DNA from: Nitrospinota bacterium
Lineage (GTDB): Bacteria > JADFOP01 > DATKYB01
Reading direction: 5' to 3'
Length of the DNA: 21,343 nucleotides
NCBI GenBank assembly: GCA_035528715.1
Contig: DATKYB010000037.1
Location: 1-21,343, forward strand
How positions within the stretch are numbered: the first letter of the stretch is position 1; every line of letters starts with the position of its first letter. The position numbers and the translations under genes were made by a program. Below, piece by piece: positions 8,246 through 16,310 of this stretch. Under the pieces are notes generated by a model, which was given only the letters and a program-made list of their open reading frames with translations, ran no database searches and was not told the DNA's origin.

Positions 8246-10735
8246 CTATATAACAATGTTAACCAATTTGTTAGGGATAATAATATATTTCTTGATATAC
8301 TTATCCTTAACCCACTCCTTAATTCTTTGATTTCCTAATACTATCCTTTTCAGCTCCTCTTCATCTTCATCAGCACTGACAGAAACCCTAGCACGAACCT
8401 TCCCATTCACCTGAACAACCAACTCAATCTCCTCTTCTTTAGTGATCTCGTCTTCATAGGAAGGCCATGGATGTGACAATAACTCTTCCTTGTTTCCTAT
8501 TAACTGCCACATTTCTTCGGCGATATGTGGGGCAAAGGGAGAGAGAAGGATAATAGAGGATAAAACCGCCTCTTTGAGCACCATTAAAGACTTTTCATCC
8601 TTAACTTTGACCTCCCATTTGTAAAGGGTATTGATAAGCTCCATAATGGCGCTAATAGCTGTATTTAAGTGAAATCTCTTGCCGATATCATCCGTAACCT
8701 TCTTTATTGTCTGATGTGTCTTTCTCCTTATATCTTTTAAATCTGAAGAGAGTTCGTTTAGACTATCGTGATTTATACTAACGTCCTTCATGTCGTCTAA
8801 GTAGTTGTTAACAAGACGCCATATTCTATTTAGGAATCGAAAAGCTCCCTCAACACCCTGATCGCTCCAGTCTAATTCTTTTTCCGGAGGTGATGCGAAA
8901 ATAATAAATATTCTTGCCGTATCTGCCCCATATTTTTCAATGATATCCTCAGGATCTACAATATTACCCCTAGATTTTGACATGGCGCTTCCGTCCTTGA
9001 GAACCATTCCCTGAGTTAAAAGATTTTTAAAAGGCTCTCCTACTTTAATAAGCCCAGCATCTCTCAGAACCATTGTGAAAAAACGAGCATATAATAAATG
9101 CATAACAGCATGCTCAATCCCACCTATGTACTGGTCAACCGGCATCCAGTAGTTGGCGGTCTTAGTATCTATGGGGCTCTCCTTATATCTGGCACAGGTA
9201 TATCTTAAGAAATACCATGAAGAACAGATAAACGTATCCATTGTGTCTGTTTCTCTCTTTGCTCTTTCTCCGCATTTCGGGCATTCCGTATTTACAAAAT
9301 CTTGCGTGTCTTCGAGGGACAACTTTTTTGTCTTTTTAAATTCGATCTTGAGGGGGAGCAGAACCGGAAGACTCTCATAAGGGGCGGGAATGATTCCACA
9401 CTGATCACAATAAACTACAGGAATAGGTGCTCCCCAGTATCTCTGACGAGAAATTCCCCAATCCTTCAAGCGATAATTAACCGTCTTTTTTCCTATACCT
9501 TTTTTCTCCAGAAAATCGGCAATCTTATCCATCGCCTCCCTATTGTTCATCCCATCAAAATCGTCTGAACTAACGAGATACCCATCCTCAATATGGGCTT
9601 CTGTCATACTTGACTCATTAAGAGAACCTTCATAGGGATGGATAACAACCTTAACAGGCAAATCATATTCCCTTGCAAAATCCAAATCCCTCTGATCATG
9701 AGCAGGTACGGCCATAATAGCCCCCGTTCCATAATCCATAAGAACAAAATTTGCAATCCAGATCGGAATTCTCATTCCTGTTACAGGATTAATAGCATAT
9801 CTTCCTGTAAAAACACCCTTCTTTTCTGCCTCTTCAGAAGCTCTCTTTATTTTACCTTCTTTTAATACCTCGTAGATAAATTCATTAACGTCTTTTTCAT
9901 AAGAGGTCCCTTTAGGCAATTGACTTGATAACGGATGTTCAGGGGCAAGACTCATAAATGTGGCTCCAAAGAGGGTATCCTGTCTGGTCGTAAAGACCGT
10001 GATCGATTCACTGCTCCCCTCCAGAGGAAAATTGATCTCGACTCCATAGCTTTTTCCGATCCAGTTCTTCTGCATAGTCAAGACCCTCTCCGGCCAACCC
10101 GAAATCAAATCTTCACAGCCTTTAAGCAGCTCTTCAGAATATTTAGTGATTCTCAAAAACCACTGTTCCAACTCCTTTGTATCCACAGGAGTATCACATC
10201 TCCAACACAAACCACCTTCTACCTGTTCATTGGCAAGGACTGTTTTGCAAGATTCACACCAATTCACCATCGCCTTTTTTCTATATGTCAAGCCCATCTC
10301 ATACATCTTGAGAAATATCCATTGGGTCCATTGATAATAATCTTGATGACAAGTAGCTATTTCTCTATCCCAATCATAGCTCAATCCCATTCTTTTCATC
10401 TGGGTCCTCATGTATCCGATATTTTCCCATGTCCATTCTGATGGATGGATACCTCTCTGGATAGCAGCATTCTCAGCTGGAAGGCCGAATGCATCCCAAC
10501 CCATTGGATGGAGGACATTATATCCTTGCATCTTCTTAAATCTTGATATGACATCCCCAATGGTATAGTTTCTTACATGACCCATATGAATCTTACCAGA
10601 AGGATAAGGAAACATCTCTAAAACATAATATTTTTTATCTCTCTGTGAATCCTCAGATACCTGAAAGGTTTTATTCTCTTCCCATATCTTCTGCCATTTT
10701 TTGTCGATATTCTTAAAATCGTATCGATCACTCAT
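8246..10735 (-). CDS. leuS: Leucyl-tRNA synthetase
   Basis: Charges tRNA-Leu with leucine; a class I synthetase of bacterial LeuRS type. It has 829 residues from ATG 10735, with a possible TTG at 10768 adding 11. The HIGH-type motif lies in PYPSGKIHMGH (about 43-53). A zinc-type cysteine cluster CESC...CWRC is at about 160-180. The CP1 editing domain has the Thr-rich TVFTTRQDTLFG (about 246-257) and AVPAHDQRD, whose Asp at about 347 is the editing Asp. CDQC and CPKC form a second cysteine set (about 443-488). The KMSKS loop reads AMSKS (about 584-588), so the first Lys is replaced. A C-terminal domain with VQVNGKVRARV follows. GGAGAAAG precedes ATG 10735. lptE begins 10 nt after the stop. Confidence 0.97.
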   Translation of the reverse strand: MSDRYDFKNIDKKWQKIWEENKTFQVSEDSQRDKKYYVLEMFPYPSGKIHMGHVRNYTIGDVISRFKKMQGYNVLHPMGWDAFGLPAENAAIQRGIHPSEWTWENIGYMRTQMKRMGLSYDWDREIATCHQDYYQWTQWIFLKMYEMGLTYRKKAMVNWCESCKTVLANEQVEGGLCWRCDTPVDTKELEQWFLRITKYSEELLKGCEDLISGWPERVLTMQKNWIGKSYGVEINFPLEGSSESITVFTTRQDTLFGATFMSLAPEHPLSSQLPKGTSYEKDVNEFIYEVLKEGKIKRASEEAEKKGVFTGRYAINPVTGMRIPIWIANFVLMDYGTGAIMAVPAHDQRDLDFAREYDLPVKVVIHPYEGSLNESSMTEAHIEDGYLVSSDDFDGMNNREAMDKIADFLEKKGIGKKTVNYRLKDWGISRQRYWGAPIPVVYCDQCGIIPAPYESLPVLLPLKIEFKKTKKLSLEDTQDFVNTECPKCGERAKRETDTMDTFICSSWYFLRYTCARYKESPIDTKTANYWMPVDQYIGGIEHAVMHLLYARFFTMVLRDAGLIKVGEPFKNLLTQGMVLKDGSAMSKSRGNIVDPEDIIEKYGADTARIFIIFASPPEKELDWSDQGVEGAFRFLNRIWRLVNNYLDDMKDVSINHDSLNELSSDLKDIRRKTHQTIKKVTDDIGKRFHLNTAISAIMELINTLYKWEVKVKDEKSLMVLKEAVLSSIILLSPFAPHIAEEMWQLIGNKEELLSHPWPSYEDEITKEEEIELVVQVNGKVRARVSVSADEDEEELKRIVLGNQRIKEWVKDKYIKKYIIIPNKLVNIVI

Positions 10736-10777
10736 AAATATCTTTCTCCAAAACCTAAATTCCTTCAAAATTTTTTA

Positions 10778-10806
10778 ATAATAACAAAATGATAATCTTC
10801 TTACAA
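10778..10806 (-). promoter_or_regulatory. Candidate promoter of leuS-lptE-holA
   Basis: On the minus strand, TTGTAA (10806-10801) is separated by 17 nt from TATTAT (10783-10778), giving 4 of 6 and 5 of 6 consensus matches. It sits in the 82-nt gap after the phosphoesterase stop, with transcription starting near 10771. It would let leuS be expressed independently of the FMN-controlled operon. The A+T-rich context makes chance matches likely. Confidence 0.35.
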
Positions 10807-10817
10807 TAAGAAAACTA

Positions 10818-11546
10818 TTACTTTCCATATGCCAATCTATAGGCTAAATATTCTGGTATGCCTTTACTTATTATCTTTGCTTGAGCCTTGTGAATATCAT
10901 AAAATACACGATGGATCTGAAACAAGTTTTTTTCAGTATCGTAAATAGCATACGCTGATCTATTGTCACCATCTCTAGGTTGTCCAACGCTTCCTATGTT
11001 AATCATATATCTTAGGTTATTTTTGATCTTAATTGGATTCTCTATAGACACAAATAATTCTTTCTTTTTATCTTCAATGATTATAAGAGGAACATGGGTA
11101 TGTCCTATAAGGCATATCCTCGTATCAAAATAATTAAAATTATCTTCGATATTATCAATTCCAAAAATATAATACCATTTTTCTGGTTCTTTAGGTGAGG
11201 AGTGGAATAAAGTTATATCTTCTATTTTTCTTGAAAAAGGAAGCCCTTTCAAATACTCAACATTATCAGACGTTAAATGGGTTTGTGTCCACAATATAGC
11301 CTCTTTTGCATATATATTGAAATATGATATATCGGTTAATCCCACAGCAGCATGATCATGATTACCAACGACAACCATATCTGTTATGGTCTTTAACAAC
11401 TCAATGGATTGATTAGGATTGGCACCATATCCTACAATATCACCTAAAAAAAATATCTTATCCGGCGATTCCTTTTCTATCTCGTTTAAAACGGATTGAA
11501 AGGCTTCAAGATTGCCATGTATATCAGAAAGGATGGCATATTTCAT
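10818..11546 (-). CDS. Calcineurin-like metallophosphoesterase
   Basis: Small cytoplasmic phosphoesterase of the YfcE/MJ0936-like type, with 242 residues and no signal peptide. All metal-binding motifs are present in order: SDIHGN (Asp8, His10), GDIVGYG (Asp36), GNHDHA (Asn62, His63), FHSSP (His115) and GHTHVP (His149, His151). The family-typical NIGSVGQPRDGDNRSAYAI lies at 183-201. These residues predict a two-metal phosphodiesterase or phosphomonoesterase; the substrate cannot be read from sequence. It lies 12 nt after the M17-N-like gene and so probably shares the riboflavin-operon transcript, although it may be only a passenger there. A GGA lies 5 nt before the ATG. Confidence 0.9.
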   Translation of the reverse strand: MKYAILSDIHGNLEAFQSVLNEIEKESPDKIFFLGDIVGYGANPNQSIELLKTITDMVVVGNHDHAAVGLTDISYFNIYAKEAILWTQTHLTSDNVEYLKGLPFSRKIEDITLFHSSPKEPEKWYYIFGIDNIEDNFNYFDTRICLIGHTHVPLIIIEDKKKELFVSIENPIKIKNNLRYMINIGSVGQPRDGDNRSAYAIYDTEKNLFQIHRVFYDIHKAQAKIISKGIPEYLAYRLAYGK

Positions 11547-11558
11547 GATTCCAAATAA

Positions 11559-12092
11559 TTAAGCTAGTGTGAGAGAGCCTTTATAGTTAGGAATAATCTG
11601 TGCTGCAGTTTCTGCTAACATCTTATATATCAGGTCATCTTCTTCTGCGATATGAATCACGATATCCCTTTCTTTAGTCTTTTTAATAAAACCCTTGACC
11701 ATCTGTTCAAAAATTAGATAAGGCTCGAGGCTTACGATATTCTTGCCAATCAACTCTATAGAAAAGTCATAGATTTTAATCTTCGATAGAATATCAATAA
11801 CAGAAGAAGATATATTAAATATCCTTTTAATGTCAAAAGTTGAGCTTTTACCCATACCTATCAACAAAATTTTATCAGTAATAAATTTGTCAGAATTGCA
11901 AAAGAGGCCTCTTCCCATATAGTTTCCTGATAATTTTTCGGACAGAATAAGATGAGAAATTCTGTTGCTCATTAACCAATCGATTCGACTTAAACTCCCA
12001 CGAGAAGGAATAATATCCTGGAAAAAAGGTACAACAATGATTCCGCTTTTTATATTTAGAAGGTTCTTCGAAACTATTTTTAAACTTATCAC
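11559..12092 (-). CDS. Stand-alone peptidase M17 N-terminal-like protein
   Basis: A 177-residue protein that resembles only the N-terminal macro-like domain of leucyl aminopeptidases (M17). Matching features are a beta-rich start ending in GIIVVPFFQD, then PSRGSLSRIDWLMSNRISH (about 30-48), KLSGNYMGRG (about 53-62), and KILLIGMGKSSTFD (about 74-87) followed by a helix. The catalytic M17 domain with its metal-binding and NTDAEGR-type motifs is absent, and the frame ends at a normal stop. It is therefore not a peptidase by itself. The start is GTG 12092, with AAGG 9 nt upstream inside the nusB end region. It lies 11 nt after nusB and 12 nt before the phosphoesterase. Its function is unknown. 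The domain assignment rests on motif resemblance, not on a profile search. Confidence 0.7.
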   Translation of the reverse strand: MISLKIVSKNLLNIKSGIIVVPFFQDIIPSRGSLSRIDWLMSNRISHLILSEKLSGNYMGRGLFCNSDKFITDKILLIGMGKSSTFDIKRIFNISSSVIDILSKIKIYDFSIELIGKNIVSLEPYLIFEQMVKGFIKKTKERDIVIHIAEEDDLIYKMLAETAAQIIPNYKGSLTLA

Positions 12093-12103
12093 AAATGAAT
12101 GCC

Positions 12104-12517
12104 TTATCCCTTCAATTCTATATCTCTTTTTACCTTATCTAAAATACCATTAATAAAGGTTGAAGAATCTTCGCTCCCGAATTTCTTTTCTATCTCAATA
12201 GCTTCATTAATACTCACCTTTGGTGGAATATCATCTCGATAAATCAACTCATAAATGGCTATCCTGAGAATACCCAACTCTACTGCTCCAATCCTGTCTA
12301 AAGACCAGTTATCGCTGTATTTTTCAATCTTTTGATCTATATCTTCAATATACTGTATTGTTCCCCTAACCAGATCAGTAGCAAAACTTACAATATCATC
12401 GGAAAGACTATTATAAGTCCAATAGCGTCTTAAAATCTCTTCTATGTCTTCTCTAGCTATCTCATACTGATAGATAATTTTCAATGCCTCTTCTCGAGAT
12501 CTTCTCCTCTTTCCCAT
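12104..12517 (-). CDS. nusB: Transcription antitermination factor NusB
   Basis: Binds boxA RNA with ribosomal protein S10 and supports antitermination of rRNA operons. It has 137 residues, the usual size, and is all-helical. It begins MGKRRRSREEALKIIYQYEI, matching the NusB N-terminal Arg-rich RNA-binding helix. It ends with RDDIPPKVSINEAIEIEKKF and SSTFINGILDKV, the most conserved NusB block. The ATG is one base after the ribH stop and has no Shine-Dalgarno sequence, so translation probably depends on coupling to ribH. The ribH-nusB pairing is common across bacteria. Confidence 0.96.
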   Translation of the reverse strand: MGKRRRSREEALKIIYQYEIAREDIEEILRRYWTYNSLSDDIVSFATDLVRGTIQYIEDIDQKIEKYSDNWSLDRIGAVELGILRIAIYELIYRDDIPPKVSINEAIEIEKKFGSEDSSTFINGILDKVKRDIELKG

Positions 12518-12518
12518 A

Positions 12519-12995
12519 TTATTTATTTGTATCTATAGCTTTATAAACATTTGCCATCTCAATGGCAGAAATAGCTGCTTCCCATCCTTTATTCCCAGCC
12601 TTTGTCCCAGCTCTCTCTATAGCCTGTTCAATGGTATCAGTTGTTAAAACTCCTAGTATGACTGGAATTCCTGTTTCTAGGGAAATGCTAGCTATCCCTT
12701 TAGTCACCTCTGCACTTATATACTTAAAGTGAGGGGTATCTCCTTGAATGACGGCTCCTAAACATATAACTGCATCATATTTTCTCTTTAAGGCCATTTT
12801 CTTAGCAGCAAAGGGAATTTCAAAACCACCTGGTACCCTGACAACACTTACATCACTGTCTTTAACCCCACTCCTTTTTAAAGCATCCAACGCCCCTTCA
12901 AGCAACCTTCCAGTAATAAACTCATTAAAACGACTTACAACAATCGCAAATTTTAAATCCTTACCTATAAGATTCCCTTCAATATATTTTGGCAT
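12519..12995 (-). CDS. ribH: 6,7-dimethyl-8-ribityllumazine synthase
   Basis: Condenses 5-amino-6-ribitylaminouracil with 3,4-dihydroxy-2-butanone 4-phosphate to make the lumazine precursor of riboflavin; it usually forms a 60-subunit capsid or smaller oligomer. It has 158 residues. Substrate-binding SRFNEF (21-26), VPGGFEIP (54-61), [14 protein letters not shown] (80-93, with catalytic His89) and [15 protein letters not shown] (127-141, Arg128 for phosphate) are all present. GGAG lies 6 nt before the ATG, a good ribosome binding site. It follows ribBA after 28 nt and precedes nusB by one base. Confidence 0.97.
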   Translation of the reverse strand: MPKYIEGNLIGKDLKFAIVVSRFNEFITGRLLEGALDALKRSGVKDSDVSVVRVPGGFEIPFAAKKMALKRKYDAVICLGAVIQGDTPHFKYISAEVTKGIASISLETGIPVILGVLTTDTIEQAIERAGTKAGNKGWEAAISAIEMANVYKAIDTNK

Positions 12996-13023
12996 AATTC
13001 TCTCCTCTCTTTATATTATTATA

Positions 13024-14229
13024 TTATTTGATATTATTTAACAAATGTCCAAGCTTTTGCTGTTTTGCAATAAGATATCTTACATTGTATTTCCTCGGTC
13101 TTATCTCTAAGGGAACCCTTCCTATAACCTTTAACCCATAGCCATCAAGACCAACTATCTTTCTCGGATTATTAGTTATCAACCTAATCTTTTTAAGCCC
13201 CAGGTCTACCAAAATCTGGGCCCCTATTCCATAATCCCTCAGATCGTCCTTAAATCCTAGAGTTTCATTGGCCTCCACTGTATCAAGACCCTTGTCCTGC
13301 AGTTCGTAGGCCTTTAACTTATTTACAAAACCTATGCCTCTGCCCTCTTGCTGCATATATAATAAAACACCTGTCTCTTCTTTGGAAATCATCTCTAAGG
13401 CCTTATTTAACTGTTCACCACAATCACATCGGTAAGACCCAAAAACATCGCCTGTAAGACATTGGGAATGAACCCTGACTAACACCTCAGAATCAGGTTT
13501 AATCTTACCCTTAATGAGAGCTAGATGAGATTGGTCGTTTAAGGTATTCTCATAGGCAATCGCATCAAAAACACCAAGCTCAGTAGGAACCTTTGTAACA
13601 GCAGCTCTGCGGATAAAGGATTCCGTCCTCATCCTATATTCAATGAGGTCTTTTGTCGTAACAATCTTCAAATGATAGGCATTTGAAAATTCCATAAGCT
13701 TTGGAACTCTGGCCATAGCTCCATCCTCATCCATTATTTCACATATAACCGCTGCATGGTATAGACCAGCCAATCTTGCTAGATCCACAGAGCCTTCTGT
13801 TTGACCTGTCCTTACCAGAACCCCTCCTTCTTTTGACTTAAGAGGGAATACATGTCCTGGGCGAGCAAAGTCGCTCGGTTTTGTCTTGGGATCTATAGCC
13901 GTGAGGATAGTCGTTGCTCTATCAGAGGCAGATATTCCTGTTGTGATTCCTTTTTTTGCATCAATAGAAACAGTAAATGCTGTTTGAAAGGTTGCAGTAT
14001 TCTCATTCACCATATCCGGTATTTCTAGCTCCTTTAAACGCTTGGGAGTCATGGAAAGGCATATCAGTCCCCTTCCATACTTGGCCATAAAATTAATGAT
14101 CTCTGGGGTTATCTTTTCTGCGGCTACCATTAAATCACCTTCGTTCTCTCGATCTTCATCATCCACCAGGATAATCATCTTTCCCGCTCTTATATCCTCT
14201 ATGGCCTCTTCTATAATATTAAACTTCAT
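13024..14229 (-). CDS. ribBA: Bifunctional DHBP synthase / GTP cyclohydrolase II
   Basis: Supplies both inputs of riboflavin synthesis: 3,4-dihydroxy-2-butanone 4-phosphate from ribulose 5-phosphate, and the opened pyrimidine from GTP. It has 401 residues. The DHBP synthase domain (about 1-203) has acidic [10 protein letters not shown] (23-32), [10 protein letters not shown] (121-130) and [14 protein letters not shown] (157-170). The GTP cyclohydrolase II domain (about 208-401) has zinc ligands Cys257, Cys268 and Cys270 in [20 protein letters not shown], then QEGRGIG (294-300) and NNPRKI (353-358). Both active sites look intact. AGGAGG lies 10 nt before the ATG. It lies 20 nt after ribE in the operon. 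Confidence 0.97.
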   Translation of the reverse strand: MKFNIIEEAIEDIRAGKMIILVDDEDRENEGDLMVAAEKITPEIINFMAKYGRGLICLSMTPKRLKELEIPDMVNENTATFQTAFTVSIDAKKGITTGISASDRATTILTAIDPKTKPSDFARPGHVFPLKSKEGGVLVRTGQTEGSVDLARLAGLYHAAVICEIMDEDGAMARVPKLMEFSNAYHLKIVTTKDLIEYRMRTESFIRRAAVTKVPTELGVFDAIAYENTLNDQSHLALIKGKIKPDSEVLVRVHSQCLTGDVFGSYRCDCGEQLNKALEMISKEETGVLLYMQQEGRGIGFVNKLKAYELQDKGLDTVEANETLGFKDDLRDYGIGAQILVDLGLKKIRLITNNPRKIVGLDGYGLKVIGRVPLEIRPRKYNVRYLIAKQQKLGHLLNNIK

Positions 14230-14249
14230 ATAAAAAGAACCTCCTTTAA

Positions 14250-14894
14250 TTAAATAAATCCATGTTCTTTTAAAAACTCCCTGCTGAGTTTTTTCTTTTC
14301 TTTTTCCTCTCTTGATAAAAAACTCTCCGTATATTTTCCAATAATATCACACTCAAGATTGACGGAATCTCCAATATCTTTAGCACTGAAAGTTGTCATA
14401 TTGATTGTATAGGGAATGAAGCTGATCTTGAAGGTATCCTCCTTACAACTTAAAGCTGTAAGACTTACTCCATCAATAGCTACAGAACCTTTTTCAACAA
14501 TATATTTCATCAGTTCTTTGGGGACCTGAAACGTAGTCTCTATAAAATCACCCTTCTTTTCTTTTTTTACAATAATTCCAGTTCCATCGATATGACCGCT
14601 TACCATATGTCCCATAAGCCTATCACCAATCTTTAAAGCCCTTTCTAAATTAACTTTGTCCCCCTTCTTGATATCACCTAAATTACTCTTTTTTATAGTC
14701 TCCGGAGAAACCTCTGTAGAAAAGGAGCTATCATTATGACCAATAACTGTAAGACACCCACCACTTACAGAGATACTATCACCCTTTTTCATATCTTTCA
14801 GAATTTTGTTCGCCTGAACTGTCAAAGTCAGAGATGTCCCTTTTTTGAATATTTTTTTAACTGTGCCTATCTCTTCTATAATACCTGAAAACAT
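14250..14894 (-). CDS. ribE: Riboflavin synthase, alpha chain
   Basis: Dismutates two lumazine molecules to riboflavin and the RibH substrate. It has 214 residues and begins [15 protein letters not shown], the family's N-terminus. Two lumazine-binding barrels are visible. The first has [11 protein letters not shown] (40-50) and the second has [11 protein letters not shown] (136-146), with [11 protein letters not shown] (96-106) at the junction. The usual GVCLTV of barrel 1 reads GGCLTV here, a mild change. The C-terminal helix is Lys- and Glu-rich. It lies 10 nt after ribD. The symbol ribC is used for the same enzyme in some species. Confidence 0.96.
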   Translation of the reverse strand: MFSGIIEEIGTVKKIFKKGTSLTLTVQANKILKDMKKGDSISVSGGCLTVIGHNDSSFSTEVSPETIKKSNLGDIKKGDKVNLERALKIGDRLMGHMVSGHIDGTGIIVKKEKKGDFIETTFQVPKELMKYIVEKGSVAIDGVSLTALSCKEDTFKISFIPYTINMTTFSAKDIGDSVNLECDIIGKYTESFLSREEKEKKKLSREFLKEHGFI

Positions 14895-14904
14895 ATCTAA
14901 AAAA

Positions 14905-15996
14905 TTAATTCAAGTAACCTTCTATGAGAATGTCTTGATCAACTCTTTTAACCATAATATTCTTAAGGCTCTTCGCGTCCTTCAAAAAAAGAAATCCTTC
15001 ACCACCAACAGGAGAGGGAGCCTCTTTCCCTCCTATGATTATTGGAGAAATAAAAAACATGGCCTTATCCACTAAACCTTCTTTCAGCGCTGAGGCATTT
15101 ATTTCTCCTCCACCTTCTATTAAAAGGCTGGTTATGTTTAATTTTCCTAGCTCTACCATAAGCTTTTGTAGATCCACCCTTCCCCGTTTCTTATTTATCA
15201 GTAATATTTTTATTCCTTTTTTTTGTAATAATGATCTCTTCCTTTTAGAAGCATCTTTAGTCGTAACAATATAAGTATCAGCATCATTTAAGTTTAAGAC
15301 TTTGGCCTTTAATGGAATCTTCAAAAAACTATCCACAATAATCCGTTTTGGATTTTTTCCTTTATTGCTTTTTAATCTGGACGTGAGTCTTGGATTATCT
15401 TTTATAATCGTGTTTATACCTACCATAATTGCATCAGATTCATTCCTGAGTTTATGGACAAGTTCTCTCGACTTTTTGCAGGTTATCCAACGAGATTCTC
15501 CCCTTCTCGTAGCAATCTTTCCATCGATACTCTCACCGACCTTAAGGGTGACAAATGGTTTTTCAGACTTTATAAATTTTATATATGCTTCATTTAACCT
15601 CTTACACCCCTCTTCTAAAATACCGTCACTTATCTCAATACCTGCCTTCTTTAGAATCTTAATCCCCTTTCCAGAAACAAGGGGATTGGGGTCTTTCATC
15701 CCTATTACCACCTTTTTAACCCTGCTTTTTATAATCGCATCTGTACATGGGGGGGTCTTTCCATAATGACAGCATGGTTCAAGGTTCACATAAAGGGTTC
15801 CTCCCTCAGCCTGAGCTTTAGCTTGCCTTAACGCTATAATTTCAGCATGAGGAAAACCTGCTCTTTTGTGATACCCTTGGCCAATAATCCTGTTTTTCTT
15901 TACAATAACAGCTCCAACCATAGGGTTAGGACTTGTCCTTCCCCTTCCCTTTTCTGCCAATTCAAGGGCCAATCTCATATATTTCTTTGACATCAT
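14905..15996 (-). CDS. ribD: Bifunctional riboflavin deaminase/reductase RibD
   Basis: Performs the second and third steps of the pyrimidine branch of riboflavin synthesis. It has 363 residues. The zinc deaminase domain (about 1-145) has TSPNPMVGAV (21-30), HAE with His50 and Glu52, and PCCHYGKTPPC with zinc-ligand cysteines at 75 and 84. The NADPH reductase domain (about 147-363) has VTLKVGESIDGKIA (149-162), VGINTIIKDNPRLT (192-205) and LLIEGGGEIN (291-300). The start is ATG 15996 or the adjacent ATG 15993; no Shine-Dalgarno sequence stands out. The U-tract of the riboswitch terminator ends 14 nt upstream. It is the first gene of the flavin operon and is directly under the FMN riboswitch. 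Confidence 0.97.
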   Translation of the reverse strand: MMSKKYMRLALELAEKGRGRTSPNPMVGAVIVKKNRIIGQGYHKRAGFPHAEIIALRQAKAQAEGGTLYVNLEPCCHYGKTPPCTDAIIKSRVKKVVIGMKDPNPLVSGKGIKILKKAGIEISDGILEEGCKRLNEAYIKFIKSEKPFVTLKVGESIDGKIATRRGESRWITCKKSRELVHKLRNESDAIMVGINTIIKDNPRLTSRLKSNKGKNPKRIIVDSFLKIPLKAKVLNLNDADTYIVTTKDASKRKRSLLQKKGIKILLINKKRGRVDLQKLMVELGKLNITSLLIEGGGEINASALKEGLVDKAMFFISPIIIGGKEAPSPVGGEGFLFLKDAKSLKNIMVKRVDQDILIEGYLN

Positions 15997-16010
15997 CTAC
16001 TGATTAAATC

Positions 16011-16044
16011 AAAAAAAAACCGAAGATTTAAAATAAACCTTCGG
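16011..16044 (-). terminator. Rho-independent terminator of the FMN riboswitch
   Basis: On the minus strand, CCGAAGGUUUA (16044-16034) pairs with UAAAUCUUCGG (16030-16020) across a 3-nt loop. This gives 11 base pairs with one G-U pair, followed by nine U residues (16019-16011). It lies between the FMN aptamer and ribD, so it is the expression platform. Its 5' arm is exactly complementary to the first strand of the aptamer, which provides the alternative antiterminator fold. Confidence 0.92.
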
Positions 16045-16063
16045 GATAAATATCGTAAACCTC

Positions 16064-16185
16064 AACCTTCTCCCCTCCAGACTGTAACTGTCGGCCCTGG
16101 AATTACACCAGATCAACCCCTAGAATTATATAGAGGTTCGCGGGCTATACCGCCGGTCGGGAATTACACCCTGCCCCGAAGGTTT
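16064..16185 (-). ncRNA. FMN riboswitch aptamer (RFN element)
   Basis: Read on the minus strand, the region carries the conserved FMN aptamer blocks in order: CCTTCGGGGCAGGGTG, AATTCCCGACCGGCGGTA, AGCCCGCGA, a variable hairpin (AACCTCTA pairing with TAGGGGTT), GATCTGGTGTAATTCCAG, GGCCGACAGTTACAGTCTGG and GAGAAGGTT. The closing P1 stem is AACCUUC (16184-16178) with GAAGGUU (16070-16064). It precedes ribD and controls the flavin operon. FMN binding should stabilise P1 and allow the downstream terminator to form. With its promoters and terminator it fills the only gene-free stretch above 300 bases (15997-16359). Confidence 0.97.
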
Positions 16186-16190
16186 TGAAA

Positions 16191-16219
16191 AGGTTAACAT
16201 AAGTCTAAAATCGTGTCAA
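16191..16219 (-). promoter_or_regulatory. Promoter of the FMN-controlled rib operon
   Basis: On the minus strand a perfect -35 TTGACA (16219-16214) is followed by a 17-nt spacer and TAACCT (16196-16191), which keeps the key T, A and final T of a -10 box. Transcription would begin near 16185, right at the first base of the aptamer P1 stem, which supports the assignment. Confidence 0.7.
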
Positions 16220-16229
16220 GCAAGAACTT

Positions 16230-16239
16230 ATCAATTGAT
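16230..16239. repeat. Palindrome ATCAATTGAT between divergent promoters
   Basis: A perfect 10-bp palindrome lies between the rib -35 element (ending 16219) and the icd -35 element (starting 16283). It could be a regulator site shared by both promoters. It is A+T-rich, so chance is a fair alternative. Confidence 0.3.
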
Positions 16240-16282
16240 TATAGCTAAAAATATAATTTTTTGATACGAGGAGGAGTTACTC

Positions 16283-16310
16283 TTGACAAAGGATTGATAT
16301 TAAGTATAAT
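16283..16310 (+). promoter_or_regulatory. Consensus sigma-70 promoter of icd-pyrE
   Basis: TTGACA at 16283-16288 and TATAAT at 16305-16310 are both perfect consensus hexamers, 16 nt apart. Start of transcription is expected near 16317, giving a leader of about 43 nt to the icd ATG. This is the strongest promoter by sequence in the window. It diverges from the rib operon promoter. Confidence 0.85.

Noticed and set aside
9935-10441. Plus-strand open frame of 168 codons opposite leuS
   Set aside because: It lies wholly antisense to strongly conserved leuS coding sequence and its translation shows no domain pattern.
10793-10807. Hairpin TTCTTA-TTG-TAAGAA after the phosphoesterase gene as a terminator
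   Set aside because: The stem is short and A+T-rich and is not followed by a U-tract on either strand.
15302-15766. Plus-strand open frame of 154 codons opposite ribD
   Set aside because: It is antisense to the ribD reductase and deaminase domains. The hydrophobic composition is what antisense of a Lys- and Glu-rich gene gives.
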